A stretch of 64,000 bases of DNA from Malachius bipustulatus (GCA_910589415.1 OU342630.1:43680012-43744011), one strand, 5' to 3'; positions 33,060-46,656 are shown, numbered from the stretch's first letter. Notes: generated from the letters alone by a model not told the origin. Made by a program: numbers and translations.

Positions 33060-36000
33060 GGGCAGGTGAATTTTGGAAAACCACTTTTTCGTGATCTGGG
33101 GGTCATGATCGGTGGACATTTGATGAGTTTGGGTGATTTTCGAAAAGTGATGTCGTCCTCAATAGTGTATTTTTTTTATTAAAAAATACACTAATATGCC
33201 AAAATTTTAAACCAAACTGAAATCAAAAGAAGGGTTGTTTAGCCATGTTCCACTGGAATTTGTGATTTGTCACGTATGAATTGATCCAAAGTCCGAAGCC
33301 TCGGAAGGCTCTGGTACAAATTATGCACTTTTCTAGTAATTTTTAGATGCGTTTTCGGTACTTCCTTAAAAATATGTCCCGTTTATTCAACATCTCACAA
33401 GTTTTATGAAATTATAACGAAAAATGTAGGTATAAGGGGACGAGTTCTTTGTTTCAAATTTAATGTACCTAATTTGATTACATCAGGGTTCAGCAAGCGT
33501 AACAGCCTGCAATTATTGTTCGTTATTATTGTTATTAGAGAGTCAAACTCAGTTGTACCAAAGGTTAGGTAAGCTCCCATTGTTAAATGCAGAAGCATGG
33601 GCGGATAATATACTGAATATCTACTACCTACCTATATTTGTCCATATTAACGAGATAAATAATGTTTGACAAATCGCACTAAGCTTTTATTGGTGTTTCT
33701 TTAATTATGTTCGAAACACTTTAACGTTTAAAAATTTTTGAAATTAAAGAAATTCGTGAAAATATGAAACATAAATATCGGGCATCACTCACAGTATTTT
33801 TCGAAACAAAATTAAAAATACTGAATTAACATAACGTACTTACCCATATGGTGGATAAGTATAATGGCTACATCCAAAACTTTCACAGTAAATAATTTTG
33901 CAGTAAATAAGAAAAAATAGTACTCAATTCCTTGGACCGTCACAAATCAGATGAGTCTGAAGACAAAGACAGCACCGTTTCGCCTTTAGGTATTAAGGAT
34001 ACGTGAAAGCAATTGTTTAAGATTGCAATAATTGTTTTCTTTGCGCCATATCATGATGTCTGATATGACAACATTACTAGTTTTAATAAAAACGAAAGAT
34101 GCATTTGAATCGGTTGGAGAAATTCAACATTTTTTTCGTAATTTTAAAAGTACTTAACTTACACGTAAGTACCTGCGTTCAGAATTGTATTATTGTAGTT
34201 TTTTCGCTCATAATAATAATATTTAACACATCTAACTCATACTTAGAGTGCATCAAAAATTGCTTTTGCTTTTTTTAATTTAAATAGACGCCATTTAAAC
34301 AGAACGCTTCTTCCTCAGCACTAACTCTCTTGTTATCGAGTGATAACATGGAAATTTAAGAGAGCATCCTGTATACCTAAACCTTCGCGTAATACACGTA
34401 ATACTTACTTACATTAAAATATTCGATCATTTATGAAGGTTCCAAAAAAACTCCTACCAGATTTCAATGCTGAATTCCGAAAACTATTACAAAGACAAAA
34501 AACCAGCAGTTTGAAAATGTCAAAAAATTAATTTTTTGGAAAATATATACTTATACAGAGAGTGTTTCGGGAGGAACACCTCGAACTGCAGGGATCTATT
34601 TTAAACCGGAATAACTCGATGCTGGCTTCCATCGATTTTAATGCTATCTTTCTAGTTTTCAAATTATACATAACTACCTACACACTAAATTTTATAAAAA
34701 AAAACATAATCAAAATAACCTTCTGAGGAGGTCACCAATGAGTCATTTATGTCACAAGCAATGTTTCAACCGTGGATCTCCTCGAGCTATTACCGCAAAG
34801 ATACGAGGAGGTCAATAAGTTTTGATATTATATCGTCTTGATTAAACTTTGCAAAACAAGGACTAAAATGGACTACATTTTTTGTAACTATCGTTCTGAC
34901 ACTACATAATTATACAGTAATTATTAGTGTAATGTGTTATAAAAAATGTATTCTTCAATGAACATAGTAATGATCTGTGCTTCTAACAATAAGGACCAGT
35001 GGTTTGGAACTGCAGAGCATACATTTACCATAAATTAGTAAGTTCTATGGATATCTGACTGGTTAGTTTCTGACAGAACGTATTTTGATCAGCTTGAATA
35101 ATTAAACTTAGCTAAAACAAATGATCAACTAGTCTTTGGCCGTACTCCATAATATAACTAGCGCTCTTATGACAACAGCATCATCACTTTGCGCCAGTTG
35201 GATGAATATAATAATTATTATTTGCTTAGCAGCGAATTGTGTGCTATAATTATACAACATTAATACGAAATGATATTTGACGTTGTGCTCACTTTTTATT
35301 AACATATATTATTGTACCTTCAAACCTCAAGAATATCATTAACATAGACAAGATTAGACGAAAATTTATCTGTTATTCCCTATCTGATAATTGAAAAATT
35401 ACACGATGGATGTGTAGCTTCTGCATTGATAATATTTATTTATTTACCAGAGTAACGCCACTGGCAAGATTCACAGGCGGCACTTGGGTATGTAAACATT
35501 AATTACGTGGGTTCATCTAACACGCGACAATATACAGTTTTCTCTCATTTAGACCATACGAATGAATGTAACAGGAATATGACTTTAATTTTGCCTTGGT
35601 TTGCAGTGAATAAATCCAGAATGTTGTCGGATGTCATAAATCTCCGAACATTAATTCCGACATGTATGAGTAAGTAACAAAAGGAACCGCGTATAAACCG
35701 TTCCATACAAGTTGATGAATTTTAGTGTGCTGCATTAGGATACCATCAAGGTGTTGGTAGTTTCGTTATTGTAAACTGGATCAGACTTACGTTTTATAAG
35801 GAAGTTTTATGACAGCTAACGAACCTTTATTCGAGCTGCATAATGCGTTCATTTTCATGTGATTTTCTCATAACTGATTATAGTAGTGTTTTTATTCGCG
35901 TGAACCAACCAACATTTCAAATAAACAGAAAATATGATTAATTTTGATATTTCAAACTTTGAACAAGAATACATTAATGTAATAATTATAGTGAATCAAA

Positions 36001-36890
36001 CGTAGATACCTGTACCTACTACGATAATTTAAAAAATTATTTAGTACCTTTCTTAAATTTTCTAGCTTATCTTAAAACTAATCGCAGACTGGCTTGACTT
36101 ATTAAAGTATCCACGCGAGATTGCGACTAAATAATGATATAGTGGAGCAACATGTTTAAGGGTTTTAAACTTGCCAACTTAACGAATACTGAAAGTAAGT
36201 ATGTTTGCCTAATGAAAAAATAATGAAGACATTATTAACATAATGAATATTTCCAATGGCGTTCAGAAAATTGTGCCATAAAACAAATTGTCTTAACTAG
36301 GACTTTGTTACAGGATCCTGAAGTATCCTTATGGAAATTGATTTTCAGTCCATTTGTTGTTACTTCGGGGATCGGTAGGATATTCGATGAGTCGAAAGTC
36401 TCCATGGGGATAAGCCCACAAAACTCGTGTTCTCGTGATATTCACCTCTGAAAACGGATGGATTTTCTCTCATATACAATACAGTCACGTATATTATGTT
36501 CTTAAATGTTTGTTAATATATGTTTGTAAAAATTTATTAATCATTGTAATAGTCTTGACTGTGACTTTAAAATTTGATATTGTGTCATTGTCCCATGTCA
36601 TGGTTTCCATGTGGGACCTTGATTTACCTGTATAGTGCCAGGAGAGTACCATTATATTATATGATATAATCCTGTTTATTCTTCACATTACACTTGTTTA
36701 CGTAACCTGAGATTCCGTATCATTCACATGACAATATTTTTCACTTCTTATTTACTTCAACCAACTTATTTTTGGAATCAATTATGTGCATCTTTCACGC
36801 TCCACTGAAAGATAATTGTTTGTAGTTTTGTAGTCACGCTCCATTGATAATTAATTGATTTCAACCCTTTCGGCGTGACTCATGTTTACG
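33060..36890. other. Long AT-rich stretch, no supported gene
   Basis: I see no gene. Two isolated single mariner-like ends occur (CATCCTGTATACC near 34367 and ACAGAGAGTGTTTCGGGAGG near 34555) without a convincing partner, probably decayed element halves. Confidence 0.4.
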
Positions 36891-36894
36891 CCAG

Positions 36895-37128
36895 ATGTTC
36901 CAAAACCTTTCCCAAATAGACTTGTTTTATAAAGGTGGGAAAGTTCCACCCAACAAGGATCCGAAGCCTTCAAGAATCAGAGTCGAGGAAAAGAGTCGAT
37001 CAGAGTCGAGACATGACAGTCAGAACTCCGAGTCAAAGAAGTCACCAGAACTCAATAACTCAAGTCATCAAGCTATTACTGTTATCAAGAATAAAATATT
37101 ACTATTTAGCAGCTGGTGTAAAGTTTAA
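36895..37128 (+). other. Open frame rich in Ser/Arg/Lys, status uncertain
   Basis: A 77-codon frame with a hydrophilic, charged centre (PPNKDPKPSRIRVEEKSRSE and KKSPELNN). The composition is less AT-driven than neighbouring random ORFs. Directly downstream, TAAACTCCTTACCA and its inverse TGGTAAGGAG flank a short loop (37168-37221). No splice evidence. It could be a host exon, an LTR fragment or chance. Confidence 0.2.
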
Positions 37129-37944
37129 TTCAAAGTTGAATTCATTGTAAATTTTCTAATTTTTAATAAACTCCTTACCAAGTAGGTACCGCAGGTTGAT
37201 CCTTGAATCTTCCTGGTAAGGAGATTCACTAAACATTTTTATAAATTTTTACGTTTTTGTTTATTATTTTTCTTATAAGTTATATTCGTTATAAGGTTAA
37301 TGCAATTAAGTATTACGACAATAGTATCACCAAATCAAAACTTTTTTTTCCATTTTCTCGAAAATGACTTCAATCTTACCAAATGATTCAACTAACATTT
37401 CTATCAAAAACAGGTAGTGTGGCCAACAAGGACAACCAACTCAAAGGACTGTTACCTATATTAGAGAAAAAAAAATCTTCAGAGGTCTAAGATCTCAAAA
37501 CACAAGTTTTTGTGAACTTATGCCTATGGAGACTTCTGATCTACTCATTGAATACTACCGATCTCCAAAGTGACAACAAATTTGACCGGGAGTCAATTTC
37601 CATAAGGATTCTGCGTATTCCTTTGTTATTAACGTTAAAATGCCTACCTCAGGTGTGAAAATATCCACATCAAACAATTTTAAAATTTTCTTAATATTTC
37701 GTGGGTTAAAATTTCAAATTATTCAACAAATTATTTTTACCATAATTATTATTATAATCACAATTTAATTATGGAGATGACAACTTAAGTTTTCCCTATC
37801 ATTAAATTATACACGAATTTAAGCTTGAAGTTTTTTAATATAAATATATCGACTACAACTCACTTTACTCAAGACAGCAGTAATAATTGACACATTAGGA
37901 TGTGTTTTGGCATTCAACTAAATGTTTTTGTTTCTTCTCAGCAT

Positions 37945-38340
37945 ACAGGGTGATTGATGAATGACCCTACATAGGCCAATGGTAAATAGTGGACTTCCAG
38001 GAGGGGTCGAAAACTACAAAGGATTTCTTTTTTTGTTAATTTGTTGCTAAGATTTGTTTCTTCAGTATAAAACATTGATCAGCGAAATTTCTGAAACGAT
38101 TAAAGATATTTTGTCGAAATTTACTACTACTGTTTCCTTATGAGAACTTGTCAAAACGTCATTCTGGGTAAATCCCATTCCAAGACCGGACTGGAAACGG
38201 AAACATTTTTTGTGGAAAAAGTTAATATTCAGACCATTTTTCGAAAAAAAAATTCGTCGAATTTGAAAAGCTGGGGACAATCTCAACGGACATCATTTGA
38301 AAGCAAAGAAAACTTGTGAATAAGGTGTTACAATTTTCGA
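37945..38340. repeat. Possible half of a mariner-terminus element
   Basis: TACAGGGTGATTGATGAATG begins here in the style of the other foldback termini, but no inverted partner end is seen on the right within a few hundred bases. It looks like a degraded, single-ended relict. Confidence 0.35.
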
Positions 38341-38349
38341 CCACCATGC

Positions 38350-40690
38350 AAACATATTCTACTACTCCATTAATGTTCGTCTCAAATAATTTAAATTAAT
38401 TTTTTGGCTTGTCTCCCTGGATCAAAGGTCTAGCAAAAGGCCTTGGTTGATAGAAAAATTTCATGGCTAGACTTTAAAAAATAGGAAACGAGTATGTTCC
38501 TCATTAAAAAATAAAAGGAGGAGTTTAGGTGTATGAACATTAGAACTCAAAACAAAAAAAAAAATATGGGCATTAACCTTCGAAGTTGAATAACGCCCTT
38601 AATTAACATTAAATTTTGTTCAATATGACGGGGGGATCACTCGTGATAGCGATGTTTGACGCAGAAAGTTTCATTACTTCAAAGCTTCAAGGGTTAAACA
38701 GAATGTGATGCTTACCTAAACCATTTATTGCGGGTCACATTCAATAAGCGGCTAATGTTCATATTAACTTTTGTTCATCTTTTTGAGTTAGAAACATATC
38801 CATACTCTATAAACTTGTCGGTGGAGTTCCGAAACACTCTTTTCACAAAATCTTGGAAAAGAATAAATTATATTTGTTAAATTATTGAAGTTGAGTTCAA
38901 AATAATAAAATAGCTAAGCAAGATTTTGAAATACCCTTTTCCAGCTTCTGTTCCCAATTTCGCCATCAACTCCCAGTATTCACGCCCGGAACTTTTCTCT
39001 GGTATTACTTTGGTTTTGTTTAATAATGTAGAACATGATGTCGGGAGATCTAGGAGGATAGAAATGAGGACCACTTTTTACAGTATAAACTTCAAAGTTT
39101 ATATTTCAACAAAGTTGTTTATATAAACAACAAAGTTAAGTAATAGTTTTATCACAATACTCGTTACAATACATATGAAAAAATTCCTATGTTGTTGGTG
39201 GAAAAGGGAATTTTTTAACAGAAAACTTTCATCGAATTACTTACACCGATGAACTTTTGATAACATGTTATGTAAGAATAACCAAAAAAGTAGGTACATG
39301 TTCTTCCGATAAATCAATTTCGTGCTTCAACGAGTTTATTCAATTGAAAGAAGTGTGCCAGCTTAATAGCGGCATATCACTGCAAGGACGTATTACACAA
39401 CGATAATTCTTGTACTCCGGATTTTACTAACAACACGCAGATAAAGTTGACAAAACAGCACAAAACCGAATAATATTTTACCAAACTTAAGTTGTTATAA
39501 TTTTTATTTTTTGTTAAGATGAATGATGTTGTATGAAGTTCCCAAGCAGACGGTAAATGTTTCTTCACAGTTGATAATTTTCCGAAAATAAAATTTCGGA
39601 ATGACTCTTGAAGTACGGCCGCGGGTCCTTACAGGACTCGACGAGGATTGTGAGCCTCTTGAACTTATATAACTGTGAGAACACATAAAATACTATCTAA
39701 TACACAAAAAACAATAATAATGACACAACAAAAAAGGAGGGAAATATCATATTACTTATACGAACAACTTTGCACGATTTGCAAGTATTTTACAAGTTTG
39801 GTCAGAGGTATCTATATGTAAGTATACTCACGCCAATAAAGAAAATCAGTGTTTTTTTGTACGAGGTGGCATTGGTTAGTAAAAAGAATTCTAAGAATGT
39901 ACCTTTAGTGAACAGCTTATTCGAGATTGACAAGATTTTACGGAAATAATCAATTTGACTTCAGCGTCTCCTTTGGAGGTTGCTAACATGTGAGCATTTT
40001 TGAAAAGACTAAGTGGAATTATTCTATCGATTGCAGACAAAACCAGTCTCATAGTACGTTAGTGTATTTTTTATTTAATATGTTATGTTACCAAATAATC
40101 CAAGCTTTCTCTAATAATTAGCAGTAAACAAAATTTCTTATTCATCATCACACTTTGCATTTTCTGGTTATTTGTGACTGGATCGATCCAAGAGGCCTTC
40201 TGTAAGAATACCCGCACCTTGAAATTTTTCTTAATTGTAACAGACCACCTTATTCTAACTTGGTCGATTCTTGATAGAATTTCCTTTCTACGGTTAAACT
40301 AATAATTATAACACCAAGGTGGATACTTGAAGTGAGGCACATAGTCGTTTACTATCTAAAACTAGCTGACCCCCACATTGCTCTCTGTTTTATATGTCTA
40401 TTACATATTAACAAATTTATCTTGTTGATATTAACACGAATAAGTCATAGTTTGAAAATGAAACGTTCTCCACAAATAATGTCCGAAGGGTCTCATCTTC
40501 TAATAATCTAGAAAATTATAACCGAATCTCTACGATTTTGCTGAAGACTGAACGTTTATACATGTACAAATTATACTAGATTCAATTTCAATGAGCTACC
40601 ATAGACAAGATATGCATACTTAATTGCTGGTATTGTTACAATCAGTCCCATTGGAATAATTTACCATAGCAACTATTATTTTCAATTCAC
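38350..40690. other. AT-rich stretch, one weak exon candidate inside
   Basis: Apart from the candidate minus-strand exon at 39633-39672, I see nothing that I can support. Confidence 0.35.
39633..39672 (-). CDS. Speculative minus-strand exon (SSRGSQSSSSP)
   Basis: The minus strand has TGTGTTCTCACAG as acceptor, 40 nt reading YISSRGSQSSSSP, then GTAAGGAC as donor. The local GC content is raised. Without splicing, the frame continues through VRTRGRTSRVIPKFYF. It could be an upstream exon of the 14-22 kb gene (same strand), but the phases do not join directly to the 21762 exon, so at least one more exon would be needed. Weak evidence. Confidence 0.2.
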
Positions 40691-40699
40691 CTATGTATA

Positions 40700-40850
40700 T
40701 GGGTTTATTCCGGCGTATATTCTGAATAAATGTTAAACAGCACTGGAGAAAGGATACATCCTTGTTTGACACCTTTCGGTAAATGTACTAACTTATTCTA
40801 ATAGAGTAGGTACTATCAACCTTGACTCTTGCTGCTTGTCCTCAATAACA
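40700..40850 (-). pseudogene. Small LINE reverse transcriptase fragment
   Basis: On the minus strand, QAARVKVDST is followed by PKGVKQGCILSPVLFNIYSE, the RT block just ahead of the YADD active site in insect endonuclease-RT LINEs. It resembles the equivalent part of the 10.7 kb copy. The sequence on both sides is unrecognisable, so this is a short relict. Confidence 0.7.
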
Positions 40851-42179
40851 AAGACTACCTATATATTTTCTTTTATGATAATTATGCTAAGTTATGCTAA
40901 GATTCGGGTGATTTTTAAAAGATCGGTATTTTTTCCAAAAATTCGAATTTTGTGTTCAGCCTTTATTAAGAATGTTCCTCTTCCTTGTTTCTAATGCATT
41001 GTCCTATGGCCCAGTCTTAAAAGTGGTGACCCTGCTATGTATGAAAAAGTTCAATGGAACATAATACCTAGATGTCAAGCTCATCGAAATTGAAGAGTTG
41101 AAGATTTCGATTAAGATGAGGATTAAGATACCTACTTTATGATAAAATCGTCAGTCTGCTTTTGATAAATTAAGACGAAAAGTGACCGAAGTAGAAAGAA
41201 TGTTCCATAAAATGAGACTTGCAGCTATATTGCGCTTTTCAGTCATTAAAATTTTATGATTTGGTGAGAAATAATTGATCTCAGTTATTCAAATACATAC
41301 TCCTTTACTACCAACGACGTAAGTATGGAATGGTTTTAAATATAGGAGAGATGTAATGACCAACTCTCTATTATTTATGTTTACAGCTTTCGAGATATTC
41401 TATGATTAGCTCGATTAGTCACAATTAAATTTAAATAAAACAAGTTTTGTTTCATGTATAGTTACTAAATTGGGATATGATGAAATAAGCAATCGCACTA
41501 AAACGATCAAGTGCAAAGAAAAATTCTTAAAGTAATTGGTATTTTACTTCTTGAAGTAAGACATTAACATTCCAATTTTCCTCAATAAAATGTATTTAAT
41601 TATCTATAACAAATTATCTTGTTTTGGATATGTTTTCTAGGAAAAGTTGATTAAAAACAATCGCTATACAGAAAGTCGTAAGAGCTATTTATGTCCCCTC
41701 CATCTTCTATTTTATAAGCAATAAGAGCTATACGAGGCGTTATTATCATAATATTGTTGCAACTCCTACATTTTTGAAGAACGCTAGCTCAGCGAAAATT
41801 ACTGTGAATAAAATAAATATTCAATTAGTAAAATTAAGATATTTTAATGGGAAAGTTTTCTACTATTTTTAAATCATGGTTCACCATTCAATAATAATAA
41901 CAGACGTGTTTACCAAGTTTCAAGGTCGATAAGATATGTTCATATCGTTATTAAAATACCTAGGTACCTACGTAGTTCAATAATTTAAGTACCTACTAAA
42001 TTATTATTGTCTTCGCATTTATGATCATGACAACAAAATTTAATCTAACAATATGATGGGTTAAATAATAAGACCCTCAATCTCTTACATGAAGCCTTGA
42101 GAAGATCTTATCAAAAGAGCGACTCTTCTTGCCATTGGCAACAGTTGCATTGTCAACGGCATCGGTTTTCTTCTTGCAG

Positions 42180-42520
42180 ATTCTATTTCCCATGTTTATT
42201 ACACAACACCGTCACAGCCCAAACACCAACACACTGTCACGACTGTTTACCTCGCGGTTACCAGGAAACGGCACCAGGCTCGTTGTTCACCTGCTAGTCC
42301 TGCTACGCTACAGCATCGCAGGCTGTCGTAGAGTGTAGAGTGCACTTCATGCTTCATGGCAGCCTGCGGTACTGGCTAAACTCGTCGTCGATGGTCGTCA
42401 TGGAAGGTGGAAGGCGGCGGCGGCTGTGGCTGACCGTCACAACATAACAAGCTCTGATTCAGAGGTGCAACTGTTCGACCCACGCGACCTTGGTTAACCT
42501 GGTGTATCAATGCGAAAGAG
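42180..42520. promoter_or_regulatory. GC- and CpG-rich island, candidate promoter or first exon
   Basis: This is one of the few GC-rich blocks in an otherwise AT-rich window, and it is not palindromic. It has many CG dinucleotides and GGCGGCGGCGGC. A minus-strand GCAG|GTGAAC donor-like site lies at 42291. A short minus-strand frame (MTTIDDEFSQYRRLP) and a short plus-strand frame (MVVMEGGRRRRLWLTVTT) are both too short to call. A 5' untranslated exon or promoter of a host gene is possible. Confidence 0.3.
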
Positions 42521-43618
42521 CTAAGAGAATTGTTGTTCTAGAGATCGTCTTCGCTAAGGTCATGCAAGATTCTGTGGATTTGAATTCCCATTTTTACTAG
42601 CCTTTTGGATATTAATTTTAGAAAAGGAAAACATGTCAAATCTGCCATACACATGGTCAGTGGTATTGTATCCCTTTTGGATCTCAGAATCTTACCCCAT
42701 AACAAGCTTGGTCATTTACACAATACCTACCCTTGGAATCTCCTGAACAATTTAGAAGATAGAGTTGATTAAATTATGAAAAAGCTGCATACTACTCTGC
42801 GGGAATTTAAAATCAAATCCGACATAAGTAGTTCACAAAGTTTTTTAAAGGTCTCCAAATGCATTAAATTTTACGTTTTTTTCTTTATCGTTTTTATTAT
42901 ATGGACAAACTCGGTGAAATTTAGCAGTTTGACAATCGTCGAGATTGTTGTCTATATAATATTTTGCTGCTCGAAATTTTTTTCGAAAAGCCCACTAAAT
43001 ATTCAATATTTTGTAACTTGAACATTTCTGGCTTCCATTTAAAGTCAGGTTGTGTTTCCTCATTAGAGTCTCTTTTAAAGTTTGACTATCTGTTCGAAAA
43101 TTATCCCGCCTGAAATTCTAGCGAATTATTGGCCCCACACTTGTCCCACACCACACCACGATCGTCTAGAAAGAAAAACTTAGGACTGTCTACCTTTGTT
43201 TTAGAGAGTAGATAATTTGTCTTGACTAAATAATTGTATTTTGTTGATTTTTATTTTTGTATACACAGATATGAAAGAAAAAAGACCTAGGACTCACAAC
43301 AAAAAAGAGCACGACAATAAAAATCGGTATTTCTTCCAGTTATTAAAAAGAAAACAAGCTTCATTGTGAAAACAAAGTACCGTGGACTTCTGTTTTTTTC
43401 GAAAAACAGGGCGTTTTCCAATTTTTAGAAGATTTAACGTACTACCTACATTTCTCTTACACAGGGAAATTATTTTTAAACGGAATTAAGAAACTATTGA
43501 AATCGAGGTCTGTAAAATAACGACAGGAATGGGTCCTGTTATTAGCAGGTAAATTTTTCTGGTCCCGTACGGGAGGCTATCCGCCTAGAGTTGAAGTGAA
43601 ACCTGCCCGAGGGCCTTT

Positions 43619-44614
43619 TAGTGGATTCTGTGAGTCGGACGAATGTGCTCGGATTTCAGAGTCTAACGAGACTAGTCCTTCCCCCCCCCCCCCCCCCGTT
43701 TTCGAGGATGCTAAATACGATGGTGGTGGTTTAAACTCTTCTCGAGTTGACCGCATCCCCTGAAACGACCAAAAACCACCCCTATGAAGGGTAAGTCACG
43801 GAACTTCTTTCTCTTGGCATCCAAACTTGTGTCACCCCCCCCCCCCCCCCCCCGTTTTCGAGGTCGCTGAACTCGATGCTGACGTCAAGGTCGGTCCTCA
43901 TCGCCCGCCAACGCCTCTTTATATTTTATTTGTTAATAAAAAACACCCTGTATTTGACACCCTTACTCATGATTGTTTTATTTTTATAAAAAGTTCTCAT
44001 GTTAATTTTTCACCCCTTCCGGGGGTTGTTCTTGGCCGCATAGAGGGGTTGGCGGGCGTCGAGGACCGACCTCGACGTCAGCATCGCGTTCAGCATCCTC
44101 GAAAACGGGCGGGGACGTATTTTCGTCGATTTCACGCGCCGAGTTCTCGTTTCACCCATTCCGGGGGTTGTTCTTGGCCGCGTAGAGGGGTTGGCGGGCG
44201 TCGAGGACCGACCTCGACGTCAGCATCGCGTTCAGCATCCTCGAAAACGAGCTGGGACGGATTTTCGTCGATTTCACGCGGCGAGTTCCCGTTTCACCCA
44301 TTCCGGGGGTTGTTCTTGGCCGCATAAAGCGGTTGTCGGGCGTCGAGGACCAACCTCGACGTCAGCATCGCGTTCAGCGACCTCGAAAACGGGGGGTGAC
44401 ACAAGTTTGGCCGCCAAGAGAAAGAAGTTCCGTGATTTACTCTTCATTGGGGTGGTTTTCGGCCGTTTTAGGGGGTGTGGTTAACTCGAGAAGAGTTTAA
44501 ACCACCACCATCGAATACAGCATCCTCGAAAACGGGGGGAGGGGGAGGGCTAGTCTCGTTAGACTCTGAAATCCGAGCACTTTTCGGGTTTTTTCCGACT
44601 CACAGAATCCACTA
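43619..44614. mobile_element. GC-rich foldback element with poly-C tracts and internal tandem repeats
   Basis: The left end TAGTGGATTCTGTGAGTCGG and the inverted right end (CCGACTCACAGAATCCACTA) pair. So do ATCTCAGAGTCTAACGAGACTAG-type blocks and GGTGGTGGTTTAAACTCTTC with its inverse near 44490. Runs of C (43681-43697 and 43837-43853) precede GTTTTCGAGG in the left arm; the right arm has matching G-rich runs. The centre holds three 142-bp tandem units. Long ORFs here come from base composition and repetition and look non-coding. The architecture recalls Foldback (FB-type) elements. Confidence 0.75.
44017..44400 (+). repeat. 142-bp tandem repeats, about 2.7 units
   Basis: TTCCGGGGGTTGTTCTTGGC starts units at 44017, 44159 and 44301, exactly 142 bp apart. 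Each contains GTCGAGGACCGACCTCGACG (itself palindromic), GCATCGCGTTCAGC and CCTCGAAAACG. The third unit is cut short where the right arm of the foldback element begins. 142 is not a multiple of three, so the repeats do not encode a repeated protein. Confidence 0.9.
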
Positions 44615-44772
44615 TTTAGCAGGAAACTACCATGGCTCTTGGTTGTTGCTTTTGTCACTTTTACTAGCACGGATGAAGATGTGAGTTAGGTGAATACCTG
44701 GTTCATATACAGGGTGCCCATCATTTCAACTATGGCTATCTCGCAAACCCATCAGCTTTTTGGCACTGATAT

Positions 44773-45930
44773 ATGCCAGAATTAATTAAAAACATCAAAC
44801 ATAAGGCTAGGTTACGCGGCAGGTTAATGAGGGTGAATTTCGAGAAATATAGGATTGAATTTGTGAGGCCAATGGTTGAGTTACAGGCAAGCAGTGCCTA
44901 TAGAAATTATATTCTAAAAACTGAAGATGACATAGTGGATAAGCTTAGAAAGTTTTGGTCCTGCATCAGATCCAGACGATGCAGAGGTATGCTGGATAAG
45001 GATGGTCGCTCATTTGATACACCACAAGATATTGTAAATGGATTTGCGAAATATTTTTCTAGCGTGTTTGTCGACTCTCCCCCCGAGTACTTCTTACTTC
45101 TTCCGCGAGACGACCTAGGCAGAGTGGGTGATGTGATAAATATTCCTGTTCTCAACAATTCCGATGTAACGAGTATAGTTGGTAAATTAGGTGTGAAAAT
45201 GATTTCTGGACATAATGGTATTCTTGAGTTCTTGATCCAAGACTGTGCGCTAGGTTTTTGCCCCATTCTTTGTAAGATTCTTTCTCTCTCTCCATCCACT
45301 TTTCCATCAGTATTTAGGTTAGGATCTCTCCGGCTTACAAATCTGGGAATGCGTTTGATTGACAATTCTAGGCCAATTTCAATATTGTGTAACTTCGCTA
45401 AGGTCTTTGAGATTTCCCTGTATAATCATATATGTTCATCAGTAAAAAACAGTATCTCACCCAGACAGCATGGATTTCTAACGGGGCGATCAACAATTAC
45501 TAACCTAACACGCTTCACCCAATATGTAGCTGAAGGTTTAGATCGTGGTCATCATATAAATGTAGTGTACACAGATTTCTAAAAGGCCTTCGACAATTTA
45601 AATCATAATAATAAGCTCAGAGCGTTTAATTTCAGTCTCATAGATAAGTAATAAAGTCTTACTTGTTGCGTCGACAGTATGCTGGTTATTTCTCTTAAAC
45701 ATTCATTGGCACTTCAGGTCTTCCTCGATGCAGCAATCTTGGTCCCCTCCTTTTCTTTCTGTGCGTTTATGATCTGCAATCGTTGTTTGAATGGGAGGGG
45801 TTGCTACATGAAGATGATTTCAAGATATTTTCTGTACGCCGCCCAGCGTATGTGGGTGACACTTAAAGTTATATTTGGTGAAACAAGGCGGAAGTTTTAA
45901 ATATCATTGAAAACAAAACTCGTAAGCGTA
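44773..45930 (+). pseudogene. Degenerate Jockey-like LINE reverse transcriptase
   Basis: The first open segment (44773-45582, 269 codons) runs through the pre-RT linker (YILKTEDDIVDKLRKFW; DTPQDIVNGFAKYFSSVFV) and RT blocks with SRPISILCNFAKVFE, PRQHGFLTGRSTITNL and VVYTDF. It stops at the position where the family continues SKAFD; the next bases still read KAFDNLNH after a stop. Downstream fragments correspond to the QGS...LFLLFINDL and YADD region (about 45720-45840) in other frames. The endonuclease domain and the 3' end are missing. It starts just right of the GC-rich foldback element. Confidence 0.82.
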
Positions 45931-46029
45931 ATTGGACAGTTGACATTAGTATTACGAATTAGTAAAACAATAAGTGACACCCATTGCCGCGTGAGAGCGT
46001 TGTAAAACTTGTTCGATTTAAGGGAGAGT

Positions 46030-46650
46030 GTCTTAATTGTTAGTTGAGCGTTTTTGGTGACAATAAAGTATTTCCCCCGAGCATGGACGACCGGCAGATC
46101 TTTGTATAGATTCGGGTCTTTACTCTTGAAAGACCCTCGAAACCTTGTAACACGTCAACTATTCATCTGATTTGAAAAATATTTGTTACAAAAGCTGCAG
46201 GAAATGTTATGTTCTATAAATTTTGTAATCACTATTTTCACCCTAGATGGCACTGGAGAGAATATATTATCGAAAAATTGGTTTTCGGCACCATTTTTCA
46301 AATATGGTGGCCCGAACGGCGGTTGCTCAAGGTCGCAAACACGGAATAGTAATGAGGATACCGAACTTTACAACTCTACCAAACAGAACTCTCCTTGATC
46401 TTCTGTAGCGAAAGCTCCGTTTACGTCTTCAGTGACTGAACTATAATGTTTTTTTAAGTTTTCTATGATGTTCGGTAAAAAAAAATTGTCATCGGAAAAA
46501 AAACATCGGAACTGACGATGTAGACACTGCTACCTATAAGTATCTATTATTATAAACGTATAATATCATATTACAATGAAATATGAGAATCTAAACAGCA
46601 CGTTATCCCTTCTCACGCAGATAATGTGAAAAACAAAAGTTGCTTAGATG
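46030..46650. other. Intergenic stretch, nothing recognised
   Basis: Short ORFs only. A slightly less AT-rich patch at 46230-46390 shows no motif. Confidence 0.35.
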
Positions 46651-46656
46651 TGAGTA

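Noticed and set aside
43827..44484. Long ORFs of 97-166 codons in the GC-rich foldback
   Set aside because: They run across 142-bp tandem repeats and a poly-C tract and change frame at each unit. They are open because of base composition, not selection.
44907..45365. 152-codon minus-strand ORF
   Set aside because: Antisense shadow of the Jockey-like RT on the plus strand.
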